Positions 27,211-35,841 of a DNA stretch of 52,863 nucleotides are shown piece by piece. Position numbers and translations under genes: made by a program. The notes under the pieces are model-generated. The model saw only the letters and a program-made list of their open reading frames with translations, was not told the DNA's origin and did no database searches. Origin of the DNA: Halieaceae bacterium (GTDB taxonomy: Bacteria > Pseudomonadota > Gammaproteobacteria > Pseudomonadales > Halieaceae); contig JAHEEV010000019.1 in assembly GCA_024640505.1 (NCBI GenBank), positions 1 through 52,863 on the forward strand, in the 5' to 3' direction. Numbering within the stretch: the first letter of the stretch is position 1; each line of letters begins with the position of its first letter.

Positions 27211-29013
27211 CTACTGTGGCGTGAGGGCGCCCCTATCAAAAGTGGCCGCGGGCAGTTCCCGGTGTATACGCCACTCGGAGTCCATGCTGAGCAGGCCGGT
27301 GTTGCCGCGCAGCAGGAACTCGGGGCCCGCCTGGAGAGCGCTGAGGTGTTCCTGTAGCAGGAACGCGTCGGCTCCCAGGGCATTCAGCCGGGTGTAGGCG
27401 TCCGTGCCGGTGTCGCCGGCAGCGATCGCCACACGCAGGCCCGGGCTCGACCCGAGCAGCCAGGGGATCTCCACCAGGTTGATACCCTCCAGGTCGCGAT
27501 CGCGGGGATCGGCAATGCCGCTGTAGATACTCGAGGTGGCATAAACCGGTACGCTCCCCGCGTAGTGGAAGGCCAGCAGGGGCTTGAGCGACCTGGCCTC
27601 GGCGTTGTTGCCTGCCAGCAGGAAGATCACATCGATGTCCTGGCGACGGCGGGCGGTGAATTCGACATTGGTTGCGAGCATGTCGCGGACGTCCCGCGCG
27701 CGGCGCTCGCTGGCAGGAATGCCAAGGCCCTGTTTGACGTTGTCCGAGTAGTTCTCCCGCTCCCCGTAAGCCACGCGGCTGGCGATACCGCCGCCAAGCG
27801 CACTCCAGCGCTCTTCCAGCGCCTCCTCCATCTTGTCGCCCCAGGTGGTAGCGGGGCGGAGTACCAGGGCCCGGCGGGCACCCTCGCCGAAGGCCAGTTC
27901 GGCAATGCGTGCCGCCTCGTCTTCCGGTGACAGGGAGAGTTGCACCAGCGTCATATCGCCGGGTGGTGCGGTTTTGCTGCGATTGAGAGCGAGTACCGGC
28001 ACCGGCAGGTCCGGGCGGCGGGCGAGTTCTGCCACCGACTGTTTGCTGAGCGGGCCCACCACGACACCCGCACCCTGCAGCACCGCGTCGTCGTAGGCTG
28101 CGCCGGTTGATTCATAGGTGTCCTGGTCGAGCACCAGCAGCTCATGCCCTGCCTGTCCCGGGGTATCCGCCGCGTAGAAACTGGCCAGGTACCCGTCGCG
28201 GACTGCCTTGCCTGCCGGTGCCAGGCGACCGCTCAAGGGTAACAGCAGCGCAACGCGCCGGCTGGCCGCGGGCGCTTCCGCGCGATACGCCAGACCGCCG
28301 GGAAGCGCTTCTGCGGCCGGGTGCTGCGGATTACTGTCACGCCACAGGGCCAGGTCTCCGGCGCCTGTCCGCCCGTTGCGCACCATCAGCGCCAGTTCCA
28401 GCCAGCCGCGGCGGATCGGGTCGGTCTCGGCGGCCAGCGCGCGCTGCAGTTGATCGTCGTCTGCCCGCTGTAATTCCCGCCACAGCTCCCACTGCAGGTT
28501 GGCCAGCTCTGCGTCCGGCGCCAGCAGCATCAGTAACTGGCCAAGGCGGGCGCTCTCCACGTGATTGCCGGCGAGGCTCTCGATATGGCGCTGGAAATTG
28601 ATGGCGCGGTAGCGCAGTGCCGGGTGCACGCCGGGGTTGTCCAGCGCTCTGAGTGCGTAAAGCGCTCGCTGCGTGTCACCGCGGATGAACGTGATACGCG
28701 CCCGCAGGTAGGCCAGGTAGGCGGCGTCGTCGAGGGTCAGTTCCTCCGCCGGCAATTCCGCCAGGGTATGTTCCGCGGCCATCCAGTCAAAGCTCAGGAG
28801 ATCGTGCTCTACCTGCCGGAACAGGGTCTCGAATTCGCTGGGGGGCAGTGCCAGGGAAGGACGGGTCACCACTGGCTGCGACGGCTCCGGCGGCGGTTCC
28901 ACAGGGGGCGGTTCCTGGGGCGGCGGTGTGCTGCAACCCCAGAGGCCCAGTGTGATCAGGATCAGTCCGGTCGCCAGCCTTCGGCTGGAGCGGTTCGGGG
29001 ATGTCGGGGTCAT
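27211..29013 (-). CDS. lpoA: Penicillin-binding protein activator LpoA
   Basis: A 600-residue outer-membrane lipoprotein that stimulates PBP1A in E. coli. The lipobox is LGLWGC, followed by a Pro-rich linker (PPPQEPPPVEPPPEP). The N-terminal part (about 50-240) is helical and TPR-like; the C-terminal part (about 265-590) has a periplasmic-binding-protein fold with RVALLLPLSGRLAPAGKAVRDG and DVIFLLAGNNAEARSLKPLL. I chose the ATG at 29013 just before the signal peptide; a longer open frame runs antisense through rsmI. It diverges from rsmI across 45 bp. Confidence 0.95.
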   Translation of the reverse strand: MTPTSPNRSSRRLATGLILITLGLWGCSTPPPQEPPPVEPPPEPSQPVVTRPSLALPPSEFETLFRQVEHDLLSFDWMAAEHTLAELPAEELTLDDAAYLAYLRARITFIRGDTQRALYALRALDNPGVHPALRYRAINFQRHIESLAGNHVESARLGQLLMLLAPDAELANLQWELWRELQRADDDQLQRALAAETDPIRRGWLELALMVRNGRTGAGDLALWRDSNPQHPAAEALPGGLAYRAEAPAASRRVALLLPLSGRLAPAGKAVRDGYLASFYAADTPGQAGHELLVLDQDTYESTGAAYDDAVLQGAGVVVGPLSKQSVAELARRPDLPVPVLALNRSKTAPPGDMTLVQLSLSPEDEAARIAELAFGEGARRALVLRPATTWGDKMEEALEERWSALGGGIASRVAYGERENYSDNVKQGLGIPASERRARDVRDMLATNVEFTARRRQDIDVIFLLAGNNAEARSLKPLLAFHYAGSVPVYATSSIYSGIADPRDRDLEGINLVEIPWLLGSSPGLRVAIAAGDTGTDAYTRLNALGADAFLLQEHLSALQAGPEFLLRGNTGLLSMDSEWRIHRELPAATFDRGALTPQ

Positions 29014-29058
29014 GATATGCTTCGCCGGGTTCTCGGTGCGCACATTATAAGGGGAAAA

Positions 29059-29901
29059 ATGGAATCCGGGCTCTATATCGTGGCCACACCCATCGGAAAC
29101 CTGGGCGATATATCCCATCGGGCGGTGGACGTGCTGCAGTCCGTGACACTTATCGCAGCCGAGGACACCCGGCACAGCCAGCGCCTGCTGCAGCATTTCT
29201 CCATCGAGACACCGACCATGGCCTACCACGACCACAGCGACCAGCGCGCCCTGGACAGGTTGGGCGACTGCCTTGCCGCGGGTGGCAGCGTCGCCCTGGT
29301 TTCCGATGCCGGCACACCCCTGATCTCCGATCCCGGCTATCGACTGGTGCGGCACGTCCAGCAACTGGGTTTTCCGGTGGTGCCCGTGCCCGGCCCCTGT
29401 GCCGCCATTGCCGCCCTGAGCGCTTCGGGCCTGCCCACCGACCGTTTCCTGTTCGAGGGCTTCCTGCCCGCGAAGGCCGTGAGTCGCGCCAACCGCCTCG
29501 CAGAGCTGGCAGCGACACCGGTCTCTCTGATCTTTTACGAGGCTCCCCACCGGCTCGCCGACAGCCTCGATGCCATGATCGAGGTCTTCGGCGGGGATCG
29601 CGAGGCCGTCCTGGCCCGCGAAATCACCAAGACCTTCGAAACCATCCGCCGCGCCTCCCTGGCCGAACTTGCCGCCTTCGTCCGGGCCGATCCCAACCAG
29701 CAGAAGGGCGAGATCGTCCTCATTGTCGCGGGGCGCATCCGGCGGGAAGGTGACCTGGACGCCGGCGCTGCAGCACTTCTCGAGCGCCTGGCACAGGAGC
29801 TCCCCGCCAAGCGCGCCGCCGCCGTAGTGGCAGACGTCACCGGGCTGCGGAAAAAGGCCCTCTACGATTATTTGCTGGCGGCCAAGAAGCCGAACGCGTG
29901 A
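29059..29901 (+). CDS. rsmI: 16S rRNA (cytidine-1402 2'-O)-methyltransferase RsmI
   Basis: A 280-residue SAM-dependent tetrapyrrole-methylase-fold enzyme. It opens with LYIVATPIGNLGDISHRAVD and has AEDTRHSQRLL, LVSDAGTPLISDPGYRLV, VPVPGPCAAIAALSASGL and FEGFLPAK. It 2'-O-methylates C1402 of 16S rRNA. The ATG at 29059 is preceded by AAGGGGAAAA. It is followed by rnpB, whose promoter starts about 60 bp after the stop. Confidence 0.96.
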   Translation: MESGLYIVATPIGNLGDISHRAVDVLQSVTLIAAEDTRHSQRLLQHFSIETPTMAYHDHSDQRALDRLGDCLAAGGSVALVSDAGTPLISDPGYRLVRHVQQLGFPVVPVPGPCAAIAALSASGLPTDRFLFEGFLPAKAVSRANRLAELAATPVSLIFYEAPHRLADSLDAMIEVFGGDREAVLAREITKTFETIRRASLAELAAFVRADPNQQKGEIVLIVAGRIRREGDLDAGAAALLERLAQELPAKRAAAVVADVTGLRKKALYDYLLAAKKPNA

Positions 29902-29962
29902 TCAGGATATCGGCCCGGGCACGGTGAGGCCGGATGCTGGTGCGATGCCGCAATGGACGAGG

Positions 29963-29991
29963 TTGCCGCCGGCCCGCGGGGAGAGTAGTCT
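29963..29991 (+). promoter_or_regulatory. Promoter of rnpB
   Basis: TTGCCG (29963-29968), a 17-bp spacer and TAGTCT (29986-29991) stand exactly 7 bp before the predicted RNA 5' end at 29999. Confidence 0.65.
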
Positions 29992-29998
29992 TGCTCCC

Positions 29999-30398
29999 GA
30001 GTCGGCCAGGCGATCGCTTTCTCGGCACCTGGTGTCGGGAGGGAGGAAAGTCCGGGCTCCACAGGGCAAGGTGCCAGGTAACACCTGGGGGGCGCGAGCC
30101 TACGGAAAGTGCAGCAGAAAGTATACCGCCTTAAAAAAGGGGTCAGACCCCTTTTTGAAAGCGAAAAGGGGTCTGACCCCTTTTTTGCAGGGTAAGGGTG
30201 AAATGGTGCGGTAAGAGCGCACCGCGTGACTGGCAACAGGCACGGCGATGGTAAACCCCACCCGGAGCAAGACCAAATAGGAATCCGTCAGCTGCGGCCC
30301 GCAGCGGATTCGGGTAGGTCGCTACAGGCAGGTGGTGACACCTGTCGCAGATGAATGATCGTCCACGACAGAACCCGGCTTACCGGCCGACTCATCCT
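29999..30398 (+). ncRNA. rnpB: RNase P RNA (bacterial class A)
   Basis: The catalytic RNA of RNase P, which matures tRNA 5' ends. Conserved segments match E. coli M1 RNA in order: GGGAGGAAAGTCCGGGCTCC, GGTGCCAGGTAACACCTGGG, GGTAAGGGTGAAA, GGTGCGGTAAGAGCGCACCG, CACCCGGAGCAAGACCAAAT, and GATGAATGATCGTCCACGAC then AGAACCCGGCTTACCGG. P1 forms between AGTCGGCC (30000-30007) and GGCCGACT (30385-30392). Length is about 400 nt against 377 in E. coli; the extra bases lie in helix P12, which is replaced by a palindromic repeat (30133-30186). Ends are estimated from P1. Confidence 0.95.
30133..30186. repeat. Inverted pair of REP-like palindromes inside rnpB helix P12
   Basis: Two copies of the palindrome GGGGTCAGACCCC, each flanked by A and T runs, are arranged head to head (30133-30156 and 30163-30186) around GAAAGC. 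The pair folds as one long hairpin. It fills the space between ACCGCC and GGTAAGGG, where E. coli has 23 nt of P12 and this gene has 60. The GGGGTCAGACCCC-type palindrome is, to my knowledge, a dispersed intergenic repeat in many proteobacteria. Confidence 0.9.
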
Positions 30399-30475
30399 TT
30401 TCCTTCCGGTGCGCCACGCAAGGCACGGTTGCGCCGCGGGTCAGAAACCGTGGTCCCGGTCCTGGCGCGCCCCTT

Positions 30476-30670
30476 TCTTATATTGAATTCTGCTAAAGAA
30501 ACGTCTTTGAAATAAAAAAAACAACTTTAAGTTAAAGTAAAGCCTTAAGAGGCGGCCTTATAGAGCTGTTTTAGTGGATTATTTACATCCGGAACGCGGC
30601 TCGAAAGGTGTGGTAATGCCCCCAAAAAACGCCCTAATTAGCTGAAATTAATACGTTTTCCGAGTGCGAC
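30476..30670. other. AT-rich leader region upstream of mraZ
   Basis: This gene-free stretch between rnpB and mraZ is clearly richer in A and T than the rest of the window. It holds an exact palindrome, ACTTTAA-G-TTAAAGT (30524-30538), and the octamer CTAATTAG (around 30634). I see no coding sequence. It may carry regulator sites for the dcw operon, which is inference. Confidence 0.55.
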
Positions 30671-30674
30671 TACC

Positions 30675-30704
30675 TTGACACTTTCTCACGCACGGACCTA
30701 TAGT
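30675..30704 (+). promoter_or_regulatory. Promoter of the mraZ/dcw operon
   Basis: TTGACA (30675-30680), an 18-bp spacer and TATAGT (30699-30704) form a strong sigma-70 promoter. Transcription would start near 30711, about 68 bp before mraZ. Confidence 0.8.
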
Positions 30705-30712
30705 GTCGAAAA

Positions 30713-30749
30713 GTGGAAATAAGTGGATAAATCTGGCTTTTTGTGGAAT
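30713..30749 (+). promoter_or_regulatory. MraZ operator: four TGG boxes at 10-bp spacing
   Basis: TGGAA, TGGAT, TGGCT and TGGAA start at 30714, 30724, 30734 and 30744, exactly one helical turn apart, at the predicted transcription start. E. coli MraZ represses its own operon through TGGGN repeats separated by 5 nt, the same spacing. Two more TGG boxes at 30765 and 30775 are also 10 bp apart. Confidence 0.75.
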
Positions 30750-30778
30750 CAAGAGTCGGATGAGTGGGGAAAACTGGC

Positions 30779-31234
30779 GTGTTTCGCGGAGTGCAGCACA
30801 TCAACATGGACGCCAAGGGGCGCCTGGCTATGCCGGCGCGCCAGCGCGAGCCCTTGATGTCGCGCTGCGAGGGCCAGATCGTGGTCACCATCGACACACA
30901 GACCGCCTGCCTGGTGATCTATCCACTCCCCGAATGGGAGCGCATCGAGCAGGAGATCCAGGGCCTGCCGTCGCTGAAACCCGCCGTACGCCGTTTTCAA
31001 CGCCTGGTACTGGGCTATGCCACCGACCTGGAGCTCGATTCCAATGGCCGGATCCTGCTGCCCCAGTCACTGCGTGAGTACGCCAGGCTGGACAAGAAAC
31101 TGGTACTGGTGGGGCAGGGCAACAAGCTGGAGTTGTGGGCAGAAGCCCTCTGGCTGGCGGAGCGCGAGCAGGCCCTCGAGGACTCCGGTCCCGATGCGGA
31201 ACTTCCCGACGAGTTGATATCGCTGACCCTTTAG
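30779..31234 (+). CDS. mraZ: Transcriptional regulator MraZ
   Basis: A 151-residue AbrB-fold regulator with two SpoVT-like halves: [17 protein letters not shown] (about 9-25) and [19 protein letters not shown] (about 83-101). It controls the dcw operon. I chose the GTG at 30779, giving the usual FRG start ([14 protein letters not shown]) and the E. coli length; an in-frame GTG at 30764 adds five residues. GTGGGGA lies upstream. An operator of spaced TGG boxes lies in the leader. Confidence 0.95.
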   Translation: MFRGVQHINMDAKGRLAMPARQREPLMSRCEGQIVVTIDTQTACLVIYPLPEWERIEQEIQGLPSLKPAVRRFQRLVLGYATDLELDSNGRILLPQSLREYARLDKKLVLVGQGNKLELWAEALWLAEREQALEDSGPDAELPDELISLTL

Positions 31235-31274
31235 GGCCGGCTCAGAGCGTGTAAACAGGCCCCAGGTAGGTGAG

Positions 31275-32192
<918 letters not shown>

Positions 32193-32213
32193 TGGGACGT
32201 CAGGGCAGGTAGT

Positions 32214-32537
32214 GTGGCCGGAAACCGTAATATGACAGCAACAGTGACGCAGCCCGGCGGGCGCACGTCACGTCAGCTGTTGTGGCTGAACGGTATTGTG
32301 CTGGGGTTGGTGCTGCTCTCCTCTTTTGCGGTGATCCACTCCACTCACGCCTGCCGGGAGCTTTACGCCCGGTTGCAGGCGTTCGAGTCCTCCCAGTGGT
32401 ACCTGCAGGAGGACTATGGCCGGCTGTTGCTGGAGCAGAGTACCTGGGCATCCCATTACCGCGTGGAGAAGGCTGCTCGTAACGACCTGGGCATGCTGCC
32501 GCCGGACCTGGAACACCTCCGGGTGGTTCTGCCATGA
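32214..32537 (+). CDS. ftsL: Cell division protein FtsL
   Basis: A 107-residue bitopic protein: short cytoplasmic N-terminus, one helix (LLWLNGIVLGLVLLSSFAVI, about 27-46), and a periplasmic coiled coil (ACRELYARLQAFESSQWYLQ onward). It joins FtsB and FtsQ and activates FtsW-FtsI. The GTG at 32214 is used; an ATG at 32232 would give 101 residues and is equally possible. It overlaps ftsI by 4 bp. Confidence 0.9.
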   Translation: MAGNRNMTATVTQPGGRTSRQLLWLNGIVLGLVLLSSFAVIHSTHACRELYARLQAFESSQWYLQEDYGRLLLEQSTWASHYRVEKAARNDLGMLPPDLEHLRVVLP

Positions 32538-34354
32538 AGCGCAGGGGAGCTCAGACAGTGGGCGCATGGCGCTACTACGTGGTCATCGGTGTGCTGTGTT
32601 CCCTGCTGGCCCTGCTGGTGGGGCGGGTGCTCTCCCTGCAGGTGCTGGACACGGAGCGCGGTCGTGAATTCCTGCAGGACCAGGGCGCCATGCGCTCGGT
32701 GCGCACCGCCGAGATCCCGGCCTACCGGGGCGTGATCACGGACCGGCGCGGCGAGCCCCTGGCCGTCAGCACCCCGGTTATCTCGATCTGGGCCAACCCG
32801 CGTATCCTGGCCGGGTCCGAGCGGCTGGGCGAACTGGCCGAGGCGCTGGCGATGGACCCCGGTGCCCTGCGGGAGAAGCTGCAGCGTTACGCGGGCAAGC
32901 AGTTCATGTACCTGCAGCGCCACCGGGTACCGGCCGAGGCCAGGGAGGTGCTCGGCCTGCGCATTCGCGGCGTCTACGGGGAACGCGAATACCGGCGCTT
33001 CTATCCGGCGGGAGAGGTGGCGGCGCAGCTGGTGGGATTCACCAATGTGGATGAGGTGGGTATCGCCGGGCTGGAGCTGGCCTACAACGACTGGCTGCAG
33101 GGCGTGCCGGGCAAGAAGAAGTACATCAAGGACCTCCACGGTGAAGTGGTGCGGGATATCGGCGTGCTGCAGCCGCCGCGGCCCGGGAAGGACCTGAGGT
33201 TGAGTATCGACCTGCGCCTGCAATACCTGGAGCAGCGCGAACTGCAGCGGGCGGTGATCGCCAGCGGGGCCGAATCCGGTTCCATCGTCACCCTGGACAG
33301 CCGCACCGGCGAGGTGCTGGCCATGGTGAACTACCCGGTCTACAACCCCAACAGCCGGAAGCGGGTGCAGGCCTCCCACATGCGCAACCGGGCCATGACC
33401 GATGTGTACGAGCCCGGGTCCACGATGAAGAGCCTGACCCTGGTGGCGGCCCTGGAGAGTGGTCGCTACACGGTCGATACCCTGATCGACACCTCCCCCG
33501 GGCGAATCCGCGTGGGGCGCAAGGTTTACCCCGATCCGCGTAATTACGGCGAGATCACGGTCTCCCGGGTGATCCAGAAATCCAGCCAGGTTGGCGTGAC
33601 CAAGATCGCCCTGGATCTGGGGCATGAGCCCATCTGGGACGTGTTCAACCGCTTCGGCATCGGCCACCCGCCGGGGACCGGGTTCCCCGGCGAGAGCGCC
33701 GGCATGCTGCCCAACCGGCCCCGCTGGCACGCCACGGAAAAGGTCTCCCTGGCCTTTGGCTACGGCCTGACGGCGACACCGCTGCAGCTGGCACGGGCCT
33801 ACAGTGTGTTCGCCAACGGCGGCGTGCAGCGACCGGTCTCACTGCTGGCCCTGGAGGATGAGCCCCTCCCCGGTGAGCAGGTCGTGTCTCCCGAGATAGC
33901 CCGGGAAGTGCTGGGTGTGCTTAACGCCGTCACCGGCGAGCACGGCACGGCGCGCAAAGCGCGGGTTCCCGGCTACCACGTCGGGGGCAAGACCGGCACC
34001 GTGCACAAGGTCGGGGCCGGTGGTTACATCGATGACAAGTACGTGGCCCTGTTTGCCGGTATCGCCCCGGTGGAGGACCCGCGGCTGGTCACGGTGGTGG
34101 TGATCAATGAACCCAAGGGAGAGGCATACGGGGGCGGGGCCGCTGCAGCGCCGGTCTACGCCAGCGTCACCCGGGGCGCCCTGCGGCTGCTCAATGTGGC
34201 TCCCAGCGAAACAGTGCCCGGCGAGTCGTTGCCCGGCAAGGAGTTGCCCGGCACGGAGTTGCCCGGCACGGCGTTGCCCGGCACGGCATCGCCCGCTCAG
34301 GAAAGCAGGAGCGTCGCTGTCGCCGCCCGGCCCCGGCCGGGAGGTGAAGCGTGA
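32534..34354 (+). CDS. ftsI: Septal peptidoglycan transpeptidase FtsI (PBP3)
   Basis: A 606-residue class B PBP. One anchor helix (about 14-32), a dimerisation domain (about 55-215), and the transpeptidase domain (about 245-550). The acyl-ester serine is S296 in GSTMK and the third motif is KTGT (486-489). The second motif reads KSSQVG (349-354), with Gln352 where most FtsI have Asn (SxN). The C-terminus (561-585) is five LPGxx-type pentapeptides coded by a 15-bp tandem repeat. It overlaps ftsL and murE. Confidence 0.97.
   Translation: MKRRGAQTVGAWRYYVVIGVLCSLLALLVGRVLSLQVLDTERGREFLQDQGAMRSVRTAEIPAYRGVITDRRGEPLAVSTPVISIWANPRILAGSERLGELAEALAMDPGALREKLQRYAGKQFMYLQRHRVPAEAREVLGLRIRGVYGEREYRRFYPAGEVAAQLVGFTNVDEVGIAGLELAYNDWLQGVPGKKKYIKDLHGEVVRDIGVLQPPRPGKDLRLSIDLRLQYLEQRELQRAVIASGAESGSIVTLDSRTGEVLAMVNYPVYNPNSRKRVQASHMRNRAMTDVYEPGSTMKSLTLVAALESGRYTVDTLIDTSPGRIRVGRKVYPDPRNYGEITVSRVIQKSSQVGVTKIALDLGHEPIWDVFNRFGIGHPPGTGFPGESAGMLPNRPRWHATEKVSLAFGYGLTATPLQLARAYSVFANGGVQRPVSLLALEDEPLPGEQVVSPEIAREVLGVLNAVTGEHGTARKARVPGYHVGGKTGTVHKVGAGGYIDDKYVALFAGIAPVEDPRLVTVVVINEPKGEAYGGGAAAAPVYASVTRGALRLLNVAPSETVPGESLPGKELPGTELPGTALPGTASPAQESRSVAVAARPRPGGEA
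34214..34288 (+). repeat. 15-bp tandem repeat in the 3' end of ftsI
   Basis: Five 15-bp units with consensus TTGCCCGGCACGGAG encode VPGES, LPGKE, LPGTE, LPGTA and LPGTA. The last two units are identical except for the final base. It lies beyond the transpeptidase domain. Confidence 0.9.
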
Positions 34355-35841
34355 TGATGACTGCTCCCCGGCTGGCCGAGCCCATGTCCCTGGCCAGTGT
34401 GCTGGCCGACCCCGCCTGTGCGGGCGCCGATACCCTGGTCAGCGGGGTTCAGCTGGACAGCCGCCAGGTCAAACCCGGCGATCTTTTTCTTGCCGTGCCC
34501 GGCGACGTGCACGATGGCCGCCAGTTCATCGAGCAGGCGGTGGCGAACGGGGCCGCGGCGATAGCCGCGGAGGCGCCGGTGGCCGGGTTCGTGGACGCGA
34601 TACCGGTACCGCTGGTGGAGGTCCCGGAGCTGCGCTTCGACGTGGGCCATCTCGCGGCACGGTTCTACCGCCACCCCAGCCGGGATCTGCACATGGTCGG
34701 TGTCACCGGCACCAACGGCAAGACCACTACCAGTCGCCTGGTGGCACAGCTGGGCCGGTCCCTGGGCAAGACCTGCGGCACCATCGGCACCCTGGGTTCA
34801 AGCCTGGGAGAGGAGGTCACCGCGGCGGGCAACACCACGCCGGATCCGGTATCCCTGCAGCGGCAGCTGGCCGAGTGGCGGGCAGCGGGGGTATTCGCGG
34901 TCAGCATGGAGGTCTCCTCCCACGCGCTGGTGCAGGGGCGGGTCAACGGTATCGAGTTCGAGACCGCGGTGTACACCAACCTGTCCCACGACCACCTTGA
35001 TTATCACGGCAGCATGGACGCCTACAGCCGCGCGAAAATGCAGCTGTTCGCCATCGAGGGACTGCGCCACGCTGTGCTGAACCTGGATGATGACTACACC
35101 CCCATGGTGCGGTCGGTGGTGGCGGAGGGTGTCCACATCGTCACCTACTCCACCCGCGGCGGACCGGCGGACGTGCGGGTCGAGAATCCGTGCTTTGTCG
35201 CCGACGGGGTGAGCGCCGAACTGCATACTCCCTGGGGCGCCGGTGAATTTTTCAGCCCGCTGCCGGGAGACTTCAACCTGTCCAACCTGGCGGCGGCGGT
35301 AAGCGCCCTGGTGCTGGCGGGCGAGGACCTCCTGGCGGTGCTCGCGGCCGTCTCCTCCCTGCACCCGGTACCCGGCCGCATGCAGCCCATACCCAATGAG
35401 CTGGGTCTGCAGGTCATCGTCGACTATGCCCATACGCCCGACGCCCTGGAACAGGTACTGCTTGCCCTGCGATCTCACGTGAAGGGCAAGCTGGTGACTG
35501 TCTTCGGTTGCGGTGGCGACCGCGATCGGGAGAAACGCCAGGTGATGGGCCGGGTGGCCTGCCGGCTGTCGGACCGGGTGGTGCTGACCAGCGACAATCC
35601 GCGCAGCGAGAACCCCCTGGATATCCTGCGCGACATCGAATCCGGCTGCAGCGGCGACTATGTGCTGGTGGAGGACCGGGCGGAGGCGATCGCCCTCGCC
35701 GTGGCCGAGGCCGCCAGTGGCGACTGTATCGTCATCGCGGGCAAGGGGCACGAGGAGTACCAGATTCTCGAGGGCCAGCGGTTACCGTTCAGCGATGCCG
35801 CCCAGGCGCGGGATGCGCTGCAGCGGAGGGTCGCGACATGA
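34354..35841 (+). CDS. murE: UDP-MurNAc-tripeptide ligase MurE (meso-diaminopimelate-adding)
   Basis: A 495-residue Mur ligase adding the third stem residue. ATP loop GVTGTNGKTTTSRLV (about 112-126); substrate motif NTTPDP; C-terminal DNPRSENPLDIL, where the DNPR motif marks meso-diaminopimelate rather than lysine. Three starts lie in a row (GTG 34351, ATG 34354, ATG 34357); I chose 34354, whose A is the last base of the ftsI stop (TGATG). GGGAGGTG precedes it. Confidence 0.96.
   Translation: MMTAPRLAEPMSLASVLADPACAGADTLVSGVQLDSRQVKPGDLFLAVPGDVHDGRQFIEQAVANGAAAIAAEAPVAGFVDAIPVPLVEVPELRFDVGHLAARFYRHPSRDLHMVGVTGTNGKTTTSRLVAQLGRSLGKTCGTIGTLGSSLGEEVTAAGNTTPDPVSLQRQLAEWRAAGVFAVSMEVSSHALVQGRVNGIEFETAVYTNLSHDHLDYHGSMDAYSRAKMQLFAIEGLRHAVLNLDDDYTPMVRSVVAEGVHIVTYSTRGGPADVRVENPCFVADGVSAELHTPWGAGEFFSPLPGDFNLSNLAAAVSALVLAGEDLLAVLAAVSSLHPVPGRMQPIPNELGLQVIVDYAHTPDALEQVLLALRSHVKGKLVTVFGCGGDRDREKRQVMGRVACRLSDRVVLTSDNPRSENPLDILRDIESGCSGDYVLVEDRAEAIALAVAEAASGDCIVIAGKGHEEYQILEGQRLPFSDAAQARDALQRRVAT

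Noticed and set aside
30133-30186. The palindrome pair in rnpB as a terminator ending a shorter RNA
   Set aside because: Essential conserved RNase P segments, including the 3' half of P1, follow it, so the RNA must be transcribed through.
29868-30236. Small open frames on both strands over 29.87-30.24 kb
   Set aside because: They overlap rnpB, whose conserved RNA segments explain the sequence.
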